Assembly (NCBI GenBank): GCA_032717465.1
Contig: CM064713.1
Span: 196,501 to 260,500 of the forward strand
Direction of reading: 5' to 3'
Length of the DNA stretch: 64,000 nt
DNA from: Coenobita brevimanus
Lineage: Eukaryota > Arthropoda > Malacostraca > Decapoda > Coenobitidae
Of this stretch, positions 34,320 to 44,497 are shown piece by piece. Within the stretch, counting starts at the first letter, position 1. Each line of letters opens with the position of its first letter. Position numbers and translations under genes: made by a program. The notes below the pieces were generated by a model. That model searched no databases and was not told the origin of the DNA. It saw only the letters and a program-made list of their open reading frames with translations.

Positions 34320-34905
34320 GTAACATGTATACACTGCTTGCTAATATGAGAATAGCATTCACATATACAAATGAAGACATGCTGAGAAAGATAATAACAT
34401 CATTCATCAGACCAACCCTGGAGTATGCATCAGAAGTCTGGATATCCTCATCTAAAAAAACACGTTGATAAGACTGAAAAAGTACAAAGGGTAGCTGCAA
34501 GATGGGTACCAAGCTTAAGGGATCTAAGCTACTAAGAAAGACTAGAAAAATTAAATCTACCAACACTACAGGAGTGAAGGAAAAGAGGAGACATGATTAT
34601 GCTATATAAATGCATCTCAGGATTGAGAAAATAGTCATAATATATAACCTATGGGGGAGAATCAGCAAGAGGACACTGCAAAAAACTACACAAAAAGAGG
34701 GGCGATAAAGACGTAAGGAAATTCAGTTTCCCAAATAGGGCAATTGATCAGTGGAATGCACAACCGAATGAAATAGTGTGTGCCAAAACTATTCATAGAT
34801 TTAAGGATATGTATGATAAAAATGGTTTACTACACGGAACAGTACGAGCTTGACTCATTCCTGTAAAGATACAATTAGGTAAGTACAATTAGGTACGAAC
34901 ACACA
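34320..34905 (+). pseudogene. CR1-like LINE 3' part, copy 2
   Basis: MYTLLANMRIAFTYTNEDML, RKIITSFIRPTLEYASEVW, then broken frames of VAARWVPSLRDLS and the same 3' end (GTAAAGATACAATTAGGTAAG ... ACACACA). Shorter than copy 1, with the same family and orientation; 5'-truncated exactly at the SINE tail. Confidence 0.8.
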
Positions 34906-35077
34906 CAAATTTCCACAAATACTTCTCACCCTTTATTTCAAAATGCATTCAAATTACAAGCAGCCCAGGATGGGAGTGGATCACTTCTCCAGAGACGGAA
35001 ATGGTATTTCTCCGTCCAATGGAACTGTGGTGGGACTCTGGAGCATATATTTTACATTCGATTCCCTCGTAACCTGG

Positions 35078-35114
<37 letters not shown>

Positions 35115-35250
35115 GAAAGGACGATCGATTCCCTCTCGAAACTTGGACTTTTTTTCTTCTTTTTAGGAAAGCGAATCTGTTTGGATACCGAACTCCTTCG
35201 ACGGGAAGGGGAAATTTAGGGAAGGGATTATTTTTAAGAATACTGCTGCT
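34906..35250. other. Spacer with long poly(T) run
   Basis: Contains T runs (35081-35111, 35150-35163) and no recognised gene. Confidence 0.5.
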
Positions 35251-35660
35251 GTCACAACTACACTCTTCCCACTCACCACCATTTCACATCCCATTTCCTC
35301 ACCACTACCATCACCGCCATGACCACCCCACCCACATCCCACTCTCTGGTACACTTCACTCTACAACCACCACCCCACCCACATCCCACTCCCCAACCAT
35401 ACTCCATCCTGCCACCACTACCTACTGCCTAACATTGTACCCTATCCCCACCACACATCCCACTCCCCCACCACACTCCACCCCACCACCACCATCCACC
35501 TCCCCTACCACCAGTCCACATACCCCACCACACACCACCACCACTACTACCCCTCCTTCATCCCTACCACACTCCACCCTACTACCTCTCTATACTGCAC
35601 TCCCTACTCCCCCACCATCCCACTCCCCTTCCACCGCACTCCCCCTACCACCACACTAGT
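35251..35660. repeat. CCACCA/CCCCAC-rich low-complexity tract
   Basis: Irregular C/A-rich sequence (CACCACCCCACCCACATCCC words, repeated near 35320, 35360, 35450). Open frames here are Pro/Thr/Ser compositional artefacts. Confidence 0.85.
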
Positions 35661-36960
35661 CCACTCCTTGCAGCGGCTGCGGCGCAGAGGCAGTCAGTAA
35701 TGCTTGAACCGTTGTGGGAGTTACACGTGCGTTAGAGTGTTCCGCTGTACGCTTCCTAACAGCTTGCAAATGTGATTTTCTTTCCATTACGTTGATGTCA
35801 AAGGACCAACCAACATATTTTCTCCCGAGGTAATTGGCGTGACTATAATGACGCCTGATGCTGTCACGCTCTGTTCCCCAATTTCCTCAACCTATTACAG
35901 TACGTATTTAATATACTTATCGTAATGGTTGATAATTACCTCTGAAGAGAAAGTGACTAAGGAAAAGATTAGGTAGTCTGAATACGAATCATCATTATCA
36001 TCACCTCTCATCATCACCATCACTGTCATCATTCGTCATCGTCATGAGGACTCTCTCTCTCTCTCTCTTCAATCCAATGGCGCATTTTTCAACCTATTCT
36101 TGTTACCCCCAAATAATTTTACGAGCATATATTTGTTTTAAAGGGCTAATTTTCGTTCGGGAGGGGATAGAAGTACTTCATTCATCCTTTTACTACAAAA
36201 TATCTATTGGTCTACAATGTTTAATTCGACTAGAAATTACGTTCTTAAAAAGTCCCAGGATTAAAGGAGCTGAAATAAGCTACCAAAGCTCAACCTTCAC
36301 AGTGAAATGTTTAACTCACTTTCTCAACCACTGTATTTCAAAGCATCGATCAGGATCCAGACATGGGAAAAAGAAAACACACAAGTGTACTCATTTCACT
36401 TTAATTTGTTTCATAGTTTCTTCCTATTACAGCTTTTTTCATGTGGACACACGAAATAAGCTCTACATTTTTTCCACGGCACTTTTTCGTGTGTCACATC
36501 GAGTGCTTTTCTCTTGCCACAACTCAGCATTCAAGACAAATGGGCGAAAGTTTTATGCAAAGTTAAATGAGTTTGGAAGCGATGAGCATTGTCATCTGAA
36601 ACAGACTGAATATCCATCACTAATCATTCAAGCCTTCCAGTTTTGGAAGTGATCCTTCTTTGTGAATTCTGAAGATTCGCTTACCTCTTACGACCGCATT
36701 GAAATCAGGGCAAAATTGATTCGGATGTTCAGATCTGAATAGCTTTCGGCTGCCTTTTTTTTTTTTTTTTTTTTTTTACTAGTTTTTGATATTCCTTTTT
36801 TTCTTTTGTTAAATTATTCTCACGTATTAGACTAAATAAAATTTCCTTGTTCCACTTTCCAGTTTCATCATAATTAATTGTTATTTTCCTGTTATTCATT
36901 TCTTTCTTTCCATTATATTTTCCTTTATGCAGTTGTCAACATTTCGGCTTCTGTGATTCA
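35661..36960. other. No gene recognised
   Basis: Holds a 202-codon open frame (36044-36652, plus) with no recognisable domain, a (CT) start and ordinary AT-rich codons. It may be chance. A T26 run lies at 36752-36777. Confidence 0.4.
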
Positions 36961-37215
36961 CTCTCAGCTTAAGGTGGTAGATGGTGGCGACCATTATCCA
37001 CTTACTTGATGCAGTGCTGCCTATTTCATCCTTTCTCTCTCACGTTCTGTCTCTGTGTCTGCTTTCTCTACATACTTCTCCCTTTCCTTCCTGACACTTT
37101 TTATCACTCTTCTTTCCACTTCAAGCAACTTTACACTGACTTACAAGCTTAATGGTTTCCTGTAACCAAGGCAACCATTTATAACTCTGGTTCCTAACCC
37201 TATAACCAAATTACG
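36961..37215 (+). repeat. SINE-2 5' part
   Basis: CACTTACTTGATGCAGTGCT, CACTGACTTACAAGCTTAATGG, TTTCCTGTAACCAAGGCAACC and CCTATAACCAAATTACGG follow the 5' unit of the 5228 and 8835 copies; the A/B-box half is absent. Confidence 0.55.
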
Positions 37216-37742
37216 GGGAGAAGTGGAGTTTGTTGTAGTGCCCCTGTTAACTGGGTGGAGAGACACAAATGCGGCGTCCATCCAGGAACCAAACCCCCAC
37301 ACTTTCCTTGTGCCTTGCCGTGGCGAGACTCAGTCAGCCGCAGGGGAACGTTGGATCACTGCACGGGACGGCCCTGTAGGGACGATTGCTTGCCTGCCGT
37401 TGATGAGTCTGCTTGGCATGAAATACTGGGGTTAATCAGCATCAAAAACAATAACTCTCAGCTTAACAAACCTGTCAAGCGTTAGATGGAGCAGAGTATT
37501 AGAGTTGCCCAAACCGTGACACTGTAATACCGTCACCAGTTGCCTAGTCCTCTTTTGGTTGTATGCCATTCCAGCTAAACTGTCGATATTGTTTACTCGA
37601 GTAAGTCACAGGAGCCTCAACGTTGTGTCTACAGTAGTGTGTGAATTGGGTCAGCCATCTTTCCTCCCTCTAATGTCCTTGTTCTGGCCTCCTCTTTAAC
37701 TGCTTGAGTTTTCTTCTCTCTTCGTGAATGTCTCCTAAATTT

Positions 37743-37773
<31 letters not shown>

Positions 37774-38545
37774 CATATCAGTACTCTCTCTCTTTCCATA
37801 GGCTAGAGAGAGAGAGAGAGAGAGAGAGATGCTACATGACAATTCTGATGGTTTAGAGAGCGCCCTACATGGTAAGGGGTTAGTGAATGCTGTAATCTCA
37901 TCCTTTTACTTGGAAAAGTGTATCGTAATGTGAATACGGCAGTCTGCAGACACCAAGAATAAAGCACAAAGCACGTCATCGGATTGAGGGAGTTAAGTCA
38001 TTTAGTGCAATAACTCTTCCCTATATTCTTGCTGCTACCAGACACTTACAGTCAAGTTTGGACGAACCCCTCGAAGTGACGAGGTTAAGCATTCACAATA
38101 TGACATATTTTTGTCATTCATCCTTGTTGGCTGCTAGTGTTTCTATGTATCGTTCTCTCCCTCCCGTCGCTCCATCCATGACTCCTCATCACAGTCTACG
38201 TAGTCTTCCCTCTTTATACCCATTCACTCCAGTGATGAATAGTTTTAGTATATTCTTCCTATCTCCAGACGGTTTTATTTTGTTTGACAGATTTTTCGAA
38301 CTAGAAAGGTTAGATGTAGTCGTTACCATTCTCTTCAGTACAAGAGGTCTTTCCTGTGTTGAATACAGTCGTCTGGAGGGAGGTAGCTAGAATAAAAACA
38401 AAGAGATAAATATACTGTATGTGCGCCGTCAGATTAGATGTTTAATTCTGGCAGACCCGCTGAAGTGAAGGTGGTATTCAACGCCTCAGTTTCAAAAAGT
38501 TTCATGCACTGGCGGGAAAAAATCATATAGGTAGCATGAACAAGA
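37216..38545. other. No gene recognised
   Basis: Unique sequence with a T26 run (37747-37772) and a (GA)n tract (37802-37829). Short open frames lack domains. Confidence 0.45.
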
Positions 38546-38848
38546 TATAAATGACGTCCTCAGCTTTTCCTTCGATGCTTTTAAACTTTTTTCCCCACTC
38601 GTTTTCCCCTTCAAATTCCTCTCCCTCTTTTCTTCCCTTTTTACCTTCTCCGTTTCTTACTTCCCTTCCTTTGCATGTATACATCTCTTCTTTCCAGCTT
38701 CCCTCCGCTCTCCTTCCCTCCTTCAGATTCTCCTCCTCTTTTCACGCACTCTTTCCCTTATTCTCTCATCTCCTTTCCTCTTCACCTCTCACAAATTGCC
38801 ACAGGAGAAAAAATACGTACCGCTACCTACAGTTGTTTTTCAGTCCTG

Positions 38849-38918
<70 letters not shown>

Positions 38919-38935
38919 TAACTCAAATTTTACTT
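38546..38935. repeat. Pyrimidine tract ending in (CT)n
   Basis: TCC/TTC-rich sequence followed by about 60 bp of perfect CT (38850-38912). Low complexity. Confidence 0.9.
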
Positions 38936-39124
38936 CACACTGATGGTAACCGTAATGTATCGTTCTCGGAGAGAGAGAGAGATGCAAGGACGTGGTGTAC
39001 AAGAAGCCTGGAATTTGTACGTCACGCTGTAACTGAAACACGACAAAAGACACCTTTGATAGCTGCACCCACCCTTGCAATATTGTAAGGGGAAATAAAT
39101 AAAAAATTATGGGGGAGGCGGAGA

Positions 39125-39472
39125 AGCAAGCCCCGGGGATCCCCCTCCCTATAATCTCTGGTCCGGTGAAGCTCCGGTACTGCGCAAAATTTCGTGTGTT
39201 TAGGTAAAAACCGTGGCGTTGTCCACCTGGCGTCAGTCCCCCTAATGTGGGGTGGCCACTGGGGCTCCCACCTTACATAAAACGTGGTCGGAGTGAACGT
39301 CTGCCAGTGTGCAAAATTTCATATTCCGTAGGTTAAAGTTCACAGCCGTACATAAAGGCTTTGGTCAGAATCCCCTGATACCGTCCCCAATGGGAGTGGC
39401 ATTTGGGATTTCACCCTGTCTAAAACGTGGCCCCAATAGAGATCTACCATTATAAGATTTTTGATGTTCATA

Positions 39473-39506
<34 letters not shown>

Positions 39507-40060
39507 ATGGCGTTCTTCGCCTTAGGGGCCGCCACCCTGTCCGTGGCGGGTGGTCATCACGAGTCACCCAAAAACATGGTCGGGGTAAACACCTACCTTT
39601 ATTAAAAATTTCATGTTCCTAGCTTAAAAACAATGGCTGTTCATAATAGCCTTGCCAGAACCCCCAAAGGTCGCCCCCTTCCCCGCGTGGGGCGACTTTC
39701 ACTGGTTTCACCTCCCTAAAATGTGGCTGGGGTGAACATCTAAAATATTCAAAATATCATGTTCTTCAGTTAAAAACTTTGACCGTTCAAAACAATTTTG
39801 GCCAATAGGGGCCGCCACCCCCAATGGGGGACGGTTCTTGGGATTCAAGCATGCTTATAAACTGGCACGAGCGAAGCTCTAAGGTCGTGCAAAAATTCGT
39901 GTTCTTAGGTAAAAAACTGACCGTGTCTAATGGCTTTGGGTGCGGTGCCAGAGGGCCGTCCCCTTGGGGGGGAGGGGACCTCGGGGGTCCCACTCTGCCT
40001 GAAACCTAGCCGGGGGAGAGGTGTACCATATTGAATAATTTTGCTTCCTTGACACTCATC
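39125..40060. repeat. Tandem repeat, ~127-150-bp units with a hairpin in each
   Basis: The word (C)AAAATTTCATGTTC.TAGGTTAAAAA recurs at 39185, 39312, 39453, 39603, 39750, 39890 and weakly at 40033. Between occurrences each unit has a GC-rich dyad followed by CCTAAAACGTGGCCGGGGTGA-like sequence. Units are strongly diverged. An A27 run (39477-39504) interrupts the third. Confidence 0.85.
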
Positions 40061-40397
40061 CCATAAGGCCTGTACCCCTTCAAGAAAATGCAGTAACTCA
40101 GCAAGTGAGTGAGGTGGGCAGGGAGTGACACAGTTAGTGACAAACACTATATTTGGCCAGCCTATGGGTGTGACAAAAATAGGCCTACCGATATAGGCAG
40201 CCAGAATTTTTGCTTTGAGTATGGGAAGTGAACAACTAGTCCTGATGTAGCAGCAGCACGTCATACACTTTCACAGCTCCCTGTTGTAACAAGTATTCGT
40301 TTTTGCAGGAAGACAAGGCAAGTGCAGAATATTCCATTGCCTTAGTTATTTCGACAGCAAAGTTAATAAATAAAATAAAATAATAAATAAAGTAATA

Positions 40398-40404
40398 AAA
40401 TGAC

Positions 40405-40438
<34 letters not shown>
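40398..40438. repeat. (TAA)n microsatellite
   Basis: About 10 perfect TAA units after AT-rich sequence. Confidence 0.9.
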
Positions 40439-41107
40439 GAAATAATGACAGAGAAGAAGATGAAGAAGACGAAGAAGAAAATAAAAACAAGAAGCGGCGC
40501 CAAGGCACAGCAAACCCGTCCCCGGAGTCATTTTAGCTCTGATATATAAACACAACAGGATATCTAGTCAAAGATGTCACATATCAGATTTGGAGTAAAT
40601 CGGGTGAAAATTGACGATTTTATGCACTTTTGAAAGAGCAGTGGAAGAAAATAAGAAAATGCAGGAATGGGACTCAACTGAAAGAAGAGAGTACTGTACA
40701 TGGAAGGTAGGAAACAGGCGACGAGACTAATAAAGTGGAAAAAGAAGGCGGAAAATGCGGATCTTGGAAGAAAAATGAATGAAAATTATTCTGAAAATAG
40801 GAAATAGTTCTGGAAAGAGGTGCGAAAATGTAGAATTGAAAGTGGAAAGGACTGTGAAAGTGTGAGGATGTAAGTGGAAGAATACTATTAAGTTTAACTG
40901 AAGTAAGGAAAAGATGGAAAGAATATTTCGAAAGGTTGGTGAATGTGAACAGTGAGAGCAGGGCGGCTGTGACATGACTGATTTTGGTGGTGTGCAGAGA
41001 AGGAATGTTGTGCCAGGAAATGTACCACTGGCAAAAGTAAAGAATGCTGTGAAGTGGCTGAGAAACTGGGAAACAGATAAGGTTTGATGGTGTGTTTGCA
41101 GAGATAA

Positions 41108-41639
41108 CTAGAAAGCGCTCAGACAGCGCATACCTCCGCCAATGCCATTGCCTTTAAAAAGGATCCGGATCCGGTTCCGTGGACATACAGTAGGATCCGG
41201 ATCCTAATCCGGAACTGCCCCCAAATTTTGTCAGTTCTTTCTTGGTCCATGGCCTACCTTTCTACAAAATTTCATCGAAATTCATTGAGAACTTTTGGAG
41301 ATATTATGCGGGATACCCTGGATTCGGATCCAGATCCACCCTCACAAATCTAATCATTTCATCCTTTGCCCATGGCACACCCTTCCACAAAATATCGTCA
41401 AAATCTGTTCATAACTTTTTGAGAAATCGAGGATCCGGATCCGGGTCCGGATTTCCCCCCAAATTAAATTAATTCTTTCTTGAGAGCTTTTGGAGATATT
41501 CTGCGGCATACTCCGGATCCGACCCAAAATTTAATCCTTTCTTCCTTGGACCATGGCCCATCCTTCCACAATATTTAAAAAAATCCGTTCATGCACAAAC
41601 CAACCAACGCTGGGTAAAATATAGCCTCCTTGGCGGAGG
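41108..41639. mobile_element. Short inverted-repeat element with CCTCCGCC ends
   Basis: Left subterminal TACCTCCGCCAA (41131-41142) and right TTGGCGGAGGTA (41630-41641) are perfect reverse complements. The interior carries repeated GGATCCGGATCCG words and three ACAAAATTTCATC/CAAAATCTGTTCATAAC modules. TAA stands on both sides (41105-41107, 41640-41642), and removing the insert restores the LINE frame. From memory, elements with these ends are widespread in aquatic animals. No protein is encoded. Confidence 0.75.
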
Positions 41640-42196
41640 TAATTAAGTGTAGTGGAGAGAGTGGAATGAAGTGTTTGTTGAGATATGTGGGAATAACTGG
41701 ATGAGTGAAACTGTACCAGCGGAGTAGAAAAAGGCAGTGATTGTACCCCTGTACGATAAAAAAGGCTGGCGAAGTGAGTGCAAAAATTATCATGGCATTA
41801 ATCTACTGAGTTTTGTAGGAAAAGTACCGTATATGGAAGACTTTATCAAAGGAAATGTAAGATATATAAATCAGAGCGCCTAGTGAATGACGAACAGGGT
41901 GACTTTAGGAGTGGTAGAAGATGCGTGGATCAAATATTTTCAATGAGACAGATAGTGGAGAAGACTTGTTAGAAGAACTATAAGGTATTTATGGCATTTA
42001 TAGATCTGGAAAAAGAGCACGACAAGGTAAACAGTAAAGGATTGTGGAAGACTCTGCGTATGTATAGTATAGATGGTTAGCTGCTGAGTGTCGTTAAGAG
42101 ATTCTACGCAGCTGGTGAAGCGTGCATAGTGGTAGGTGTGCGTCTAAGCGAATGGCTCAAGATAGTGCTGGTGTGAGGCAAGACTGTGCGATGCAT

Positions 42197-42285
42197 CCAT
42201 ATCTCTCTATGTATCTACCTATCCATCAATCCAACTGTCTATCTATCAGTCTATCTATCTATACATACACACATACATACTGTCT
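42197..42285. repeat. (ATCT)/(CATA) microsatellite
   Basis: TATCTATC and ACATACATAC words inside the LINE RT region, apparently an expansion or small insertion. Confidence 0.8.
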
Positions 42286-42708
42286 CATGAGAGGTAAAAA
42301 CGCAAGTAATGGAGAGAGGGATGGCGTTGGTAATGAACAGTGAAGGATGGAGCATCTCACATCTTATGTATGCAGATGATGTAGTGCTGCTTTCAGTTAG
42401 CAGACAAACGCTTGTTTGACTGGTGCTGAGTTTTGTAGATATATGTCTGTGAGTGCCGTGCAGAAATTAGTTAAGTGATGGAAGGTGAGAGATGATGTGA
42501 TTCCCAGTGTGATATTACAGTGAATGGAGAGACTGAATTGGGTGCAGTGATAGAAATGAGAGGTAAATGTACAAAAGAAATGGAAAGTGGAGTGGCATAG
42601 GGAAGGAAAGTGGCTGGTGCTATGAAAGACCTTAATTAAAAGGAGAGGTCTGAGGTCTGAATGAAGCAGCTACGAGAGGTTTGCATGAAAGAGTTTTAGT
42701 GCCTGTTC

Positions 42709-43520
42709 TAACTCCCCTGTTTCTCATCCACTCACTAAATGCTTTCTTCTTTTGCTCCACAGCCTGTCTCACCTCTTTATTCAACTATGCCTTTCCTTGT
42801 ACCCCCTTTCGTCTTCCTTTCAATGCACCCCACACACCACCTCACATGCTGCACAGATTTCTTCTGTGAATATCTTGCACACAACTTCCACGTCCCCATC
42901 TGCTCCAGAACATATTTACCCAATCGTTCCTTGACGTCTCTCTTATATTTTGCCTTTTTTCCATCCTCTTGCAACCTTTGTACCCTCCTTGTATAGACTA
43001 CTACCTCCTGTCCTTCCCTTCTCCTACTCCTCCATTTCACATGAACCTTGACTTTCACCACCAGAAAGTCCACTTCCCCGACCTCTGTATGCTCTTGCAG
43101 CTCTTGCATCCATTACACACCTCACTCCATTATCCAAACACACATAATTAATCATTGCCTCCGTTCATTCAGTTCACCACTCACCTTTCTCGTCACTCGC
43201 CACGTATACCTGTTGATCATTTTGTGTCTCTAGAGAGGGTTGACTATTACCAACCCCCCACCATGCACAAATGTCTTCTAGAACACTGCCATTCTCATCC
43301 ACTTCTGCAGGCACATCCCACTTTCCAACTACTCCATCCACCTTCACATTCTCTAGTTTTCCATTCATATCTCCAATCAAAAACACTCTCTCAGTCCTTT
43401 CAAACTTTTCTATGTACCCTTCCATAATTTTGTCCAGAACTCTTCTTTCTCTCTGCTTGCACTATCTTGCGTTGGCGCATACATACGCTCACTCACTCAA
43501 TTAAATCGTCTGGCGTCTGA
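42709..43520 (-). pseudogene. LINE-A 5' half: APE endonuclease and linker
   Basis: Minus strand: RTERVFLIGDMNGKLENVKV (GDMN endonuclease motif), VDGVVGKWDVPAEVDENGSV, then LEDICAWWGVGNSQP; a short frame change; MQELQEHTEVGEVDFLVVKV and the basic linker RRREGQEVVVYTRRVQRL. The RT is missing because the copy is cut at 42708. It faces the preceding plus-strand LINE tail to tail. Confidence 0.75.
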
Positions 43521-44273
43521 TTAGATGAAAATTACTAGAAACGTGTCTAGAGAATAATGTTAATTTCACTCTTCGTTTAAAATCACCATCTACCCATTTT
43601 CAATGCCGGGTTACTGCAGTAGATTAACACTAGACAGCGCTACTAGTCTTGAAGAAGTGCTATGGAAAGAAGACAGAGCCGTGGTAGTATCATATCCTGC
43701 CATTGAACTACATGAACTAGACTGCAAAAGGATGAAAATCTGGGCCAAGTTAAGGCGAAAAAGTGTTGCCTTCTCGAGCTCCTTTACTCACTCTCAAGCG
43801 AATAAAATTGTCAGTTGTTAGTTGCAATAGGTTATTAGAATGTTTTGATGATGAGAGTGTTAAGTGCTTGTTCAAGAGCTGAGTTGTTACATACTTGACC
43901 CCCTTAACACGAGGATCACTTTCATTTTATTCCAGGTACAATTAAATGACATTAGCCAGCTTAGGAGAGACCTTGTGCAGTGACAGGGTTAAGGAAGGCA
44001 ATTTGTAACCCATCCAGTTCAAAAAATCTCCCCTAAGCTGAACAAAATCGTTTGACGGCAGCACGACATCCTCGAACTGATAGGTTTAACAAATGACACC
44101 TAATCGTACAGAATGCTGACTCACCTATTGCGATAGATTTTATTACCAGCCGAGAAATGGCTACTTGGTAAAGTTTTAGTCATGTCTATGGTCCGTATTC
44201 TTGTTGGGGAAGAAGGCTTCCTAACACCTTTTCTTAAGCGATGTACTTTACTTATTACACCTTACAGTACTGT
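43521..44273. other. No gene recognised
   Basis: Unique sequence with a short open frame (43603-43821) of unknown nature. A weak dispersed repeat (CCAGTTCAAAAAATCTCCCC/TAAGCTGAAC) occurs at 43995-44075. Confidence 0.45.
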
Positions 44274-44438
44274 ATTGTGTTCAGGGGCGTCATTTGGGGG
44301 GGCAGCGAGGGGCGCTCGCCCCCCCCCCAAGCTTTCTGAGGGGGCCTCCATATCAACCACAATTAATGAAAAAAATATAAGGTTAACACCGTGAAATAAA
44401 AAATAATTTGTGTTTGGCCTCAAAACGTTTTGAGTGAA

Positions 44439-44441
<3 letters not shown>

Positions 44442-44473
<32 letters not shown>

Positions 44474-44489
44474 TGTGTCTGTGTGTGTG
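44442..44489. repeat. (TG)n microsatellite
   Basis: TG/TCTG repeats inside the hAT element upstream of the transposase. Confidence 0.9.
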
Positions 44490-44497
44490 GTGTGTTT

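Larger units (their letters stand above)
40630..42708 (+). pseudogene. LINE-A-related LINE: linker and reverse transcriptase, interrupted
   Basis: GDETNKVEKEGGKCG-like linker, then DGVFAEI/IKCSGESGMKCLLRY (across the 41108-41639 insert), VIVPLYDKKGWRSECKNYHG, NLLSFVGKVP, DQIFS.RQIVEK-like residues in another frame, AFIDLEKEHDKVNSK, and after a microsatellite (42197-42285) SHLMYADDVVLLSVSRQTL with an intact YADD. Many stops. It breaks off at about 42708 in a LHERVLVPVLT segment, where the opposite-strand fragment begins. Older than the LINE-A copies at 27 and 45 kb. Confidence 0.8.

Noticed and set aside
36044..36652. 202-codon open frame, plus strand
   Set aside because: No recognisable domain, start is in a CT tract, no splice structure. 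Possible chance frame.
40690..43520. Single LINE with a twin-primed 5' inversion
   Set aside because: Domain order and strands do not match that model: the inverted 5' half lies downstream of the broken 3' half.
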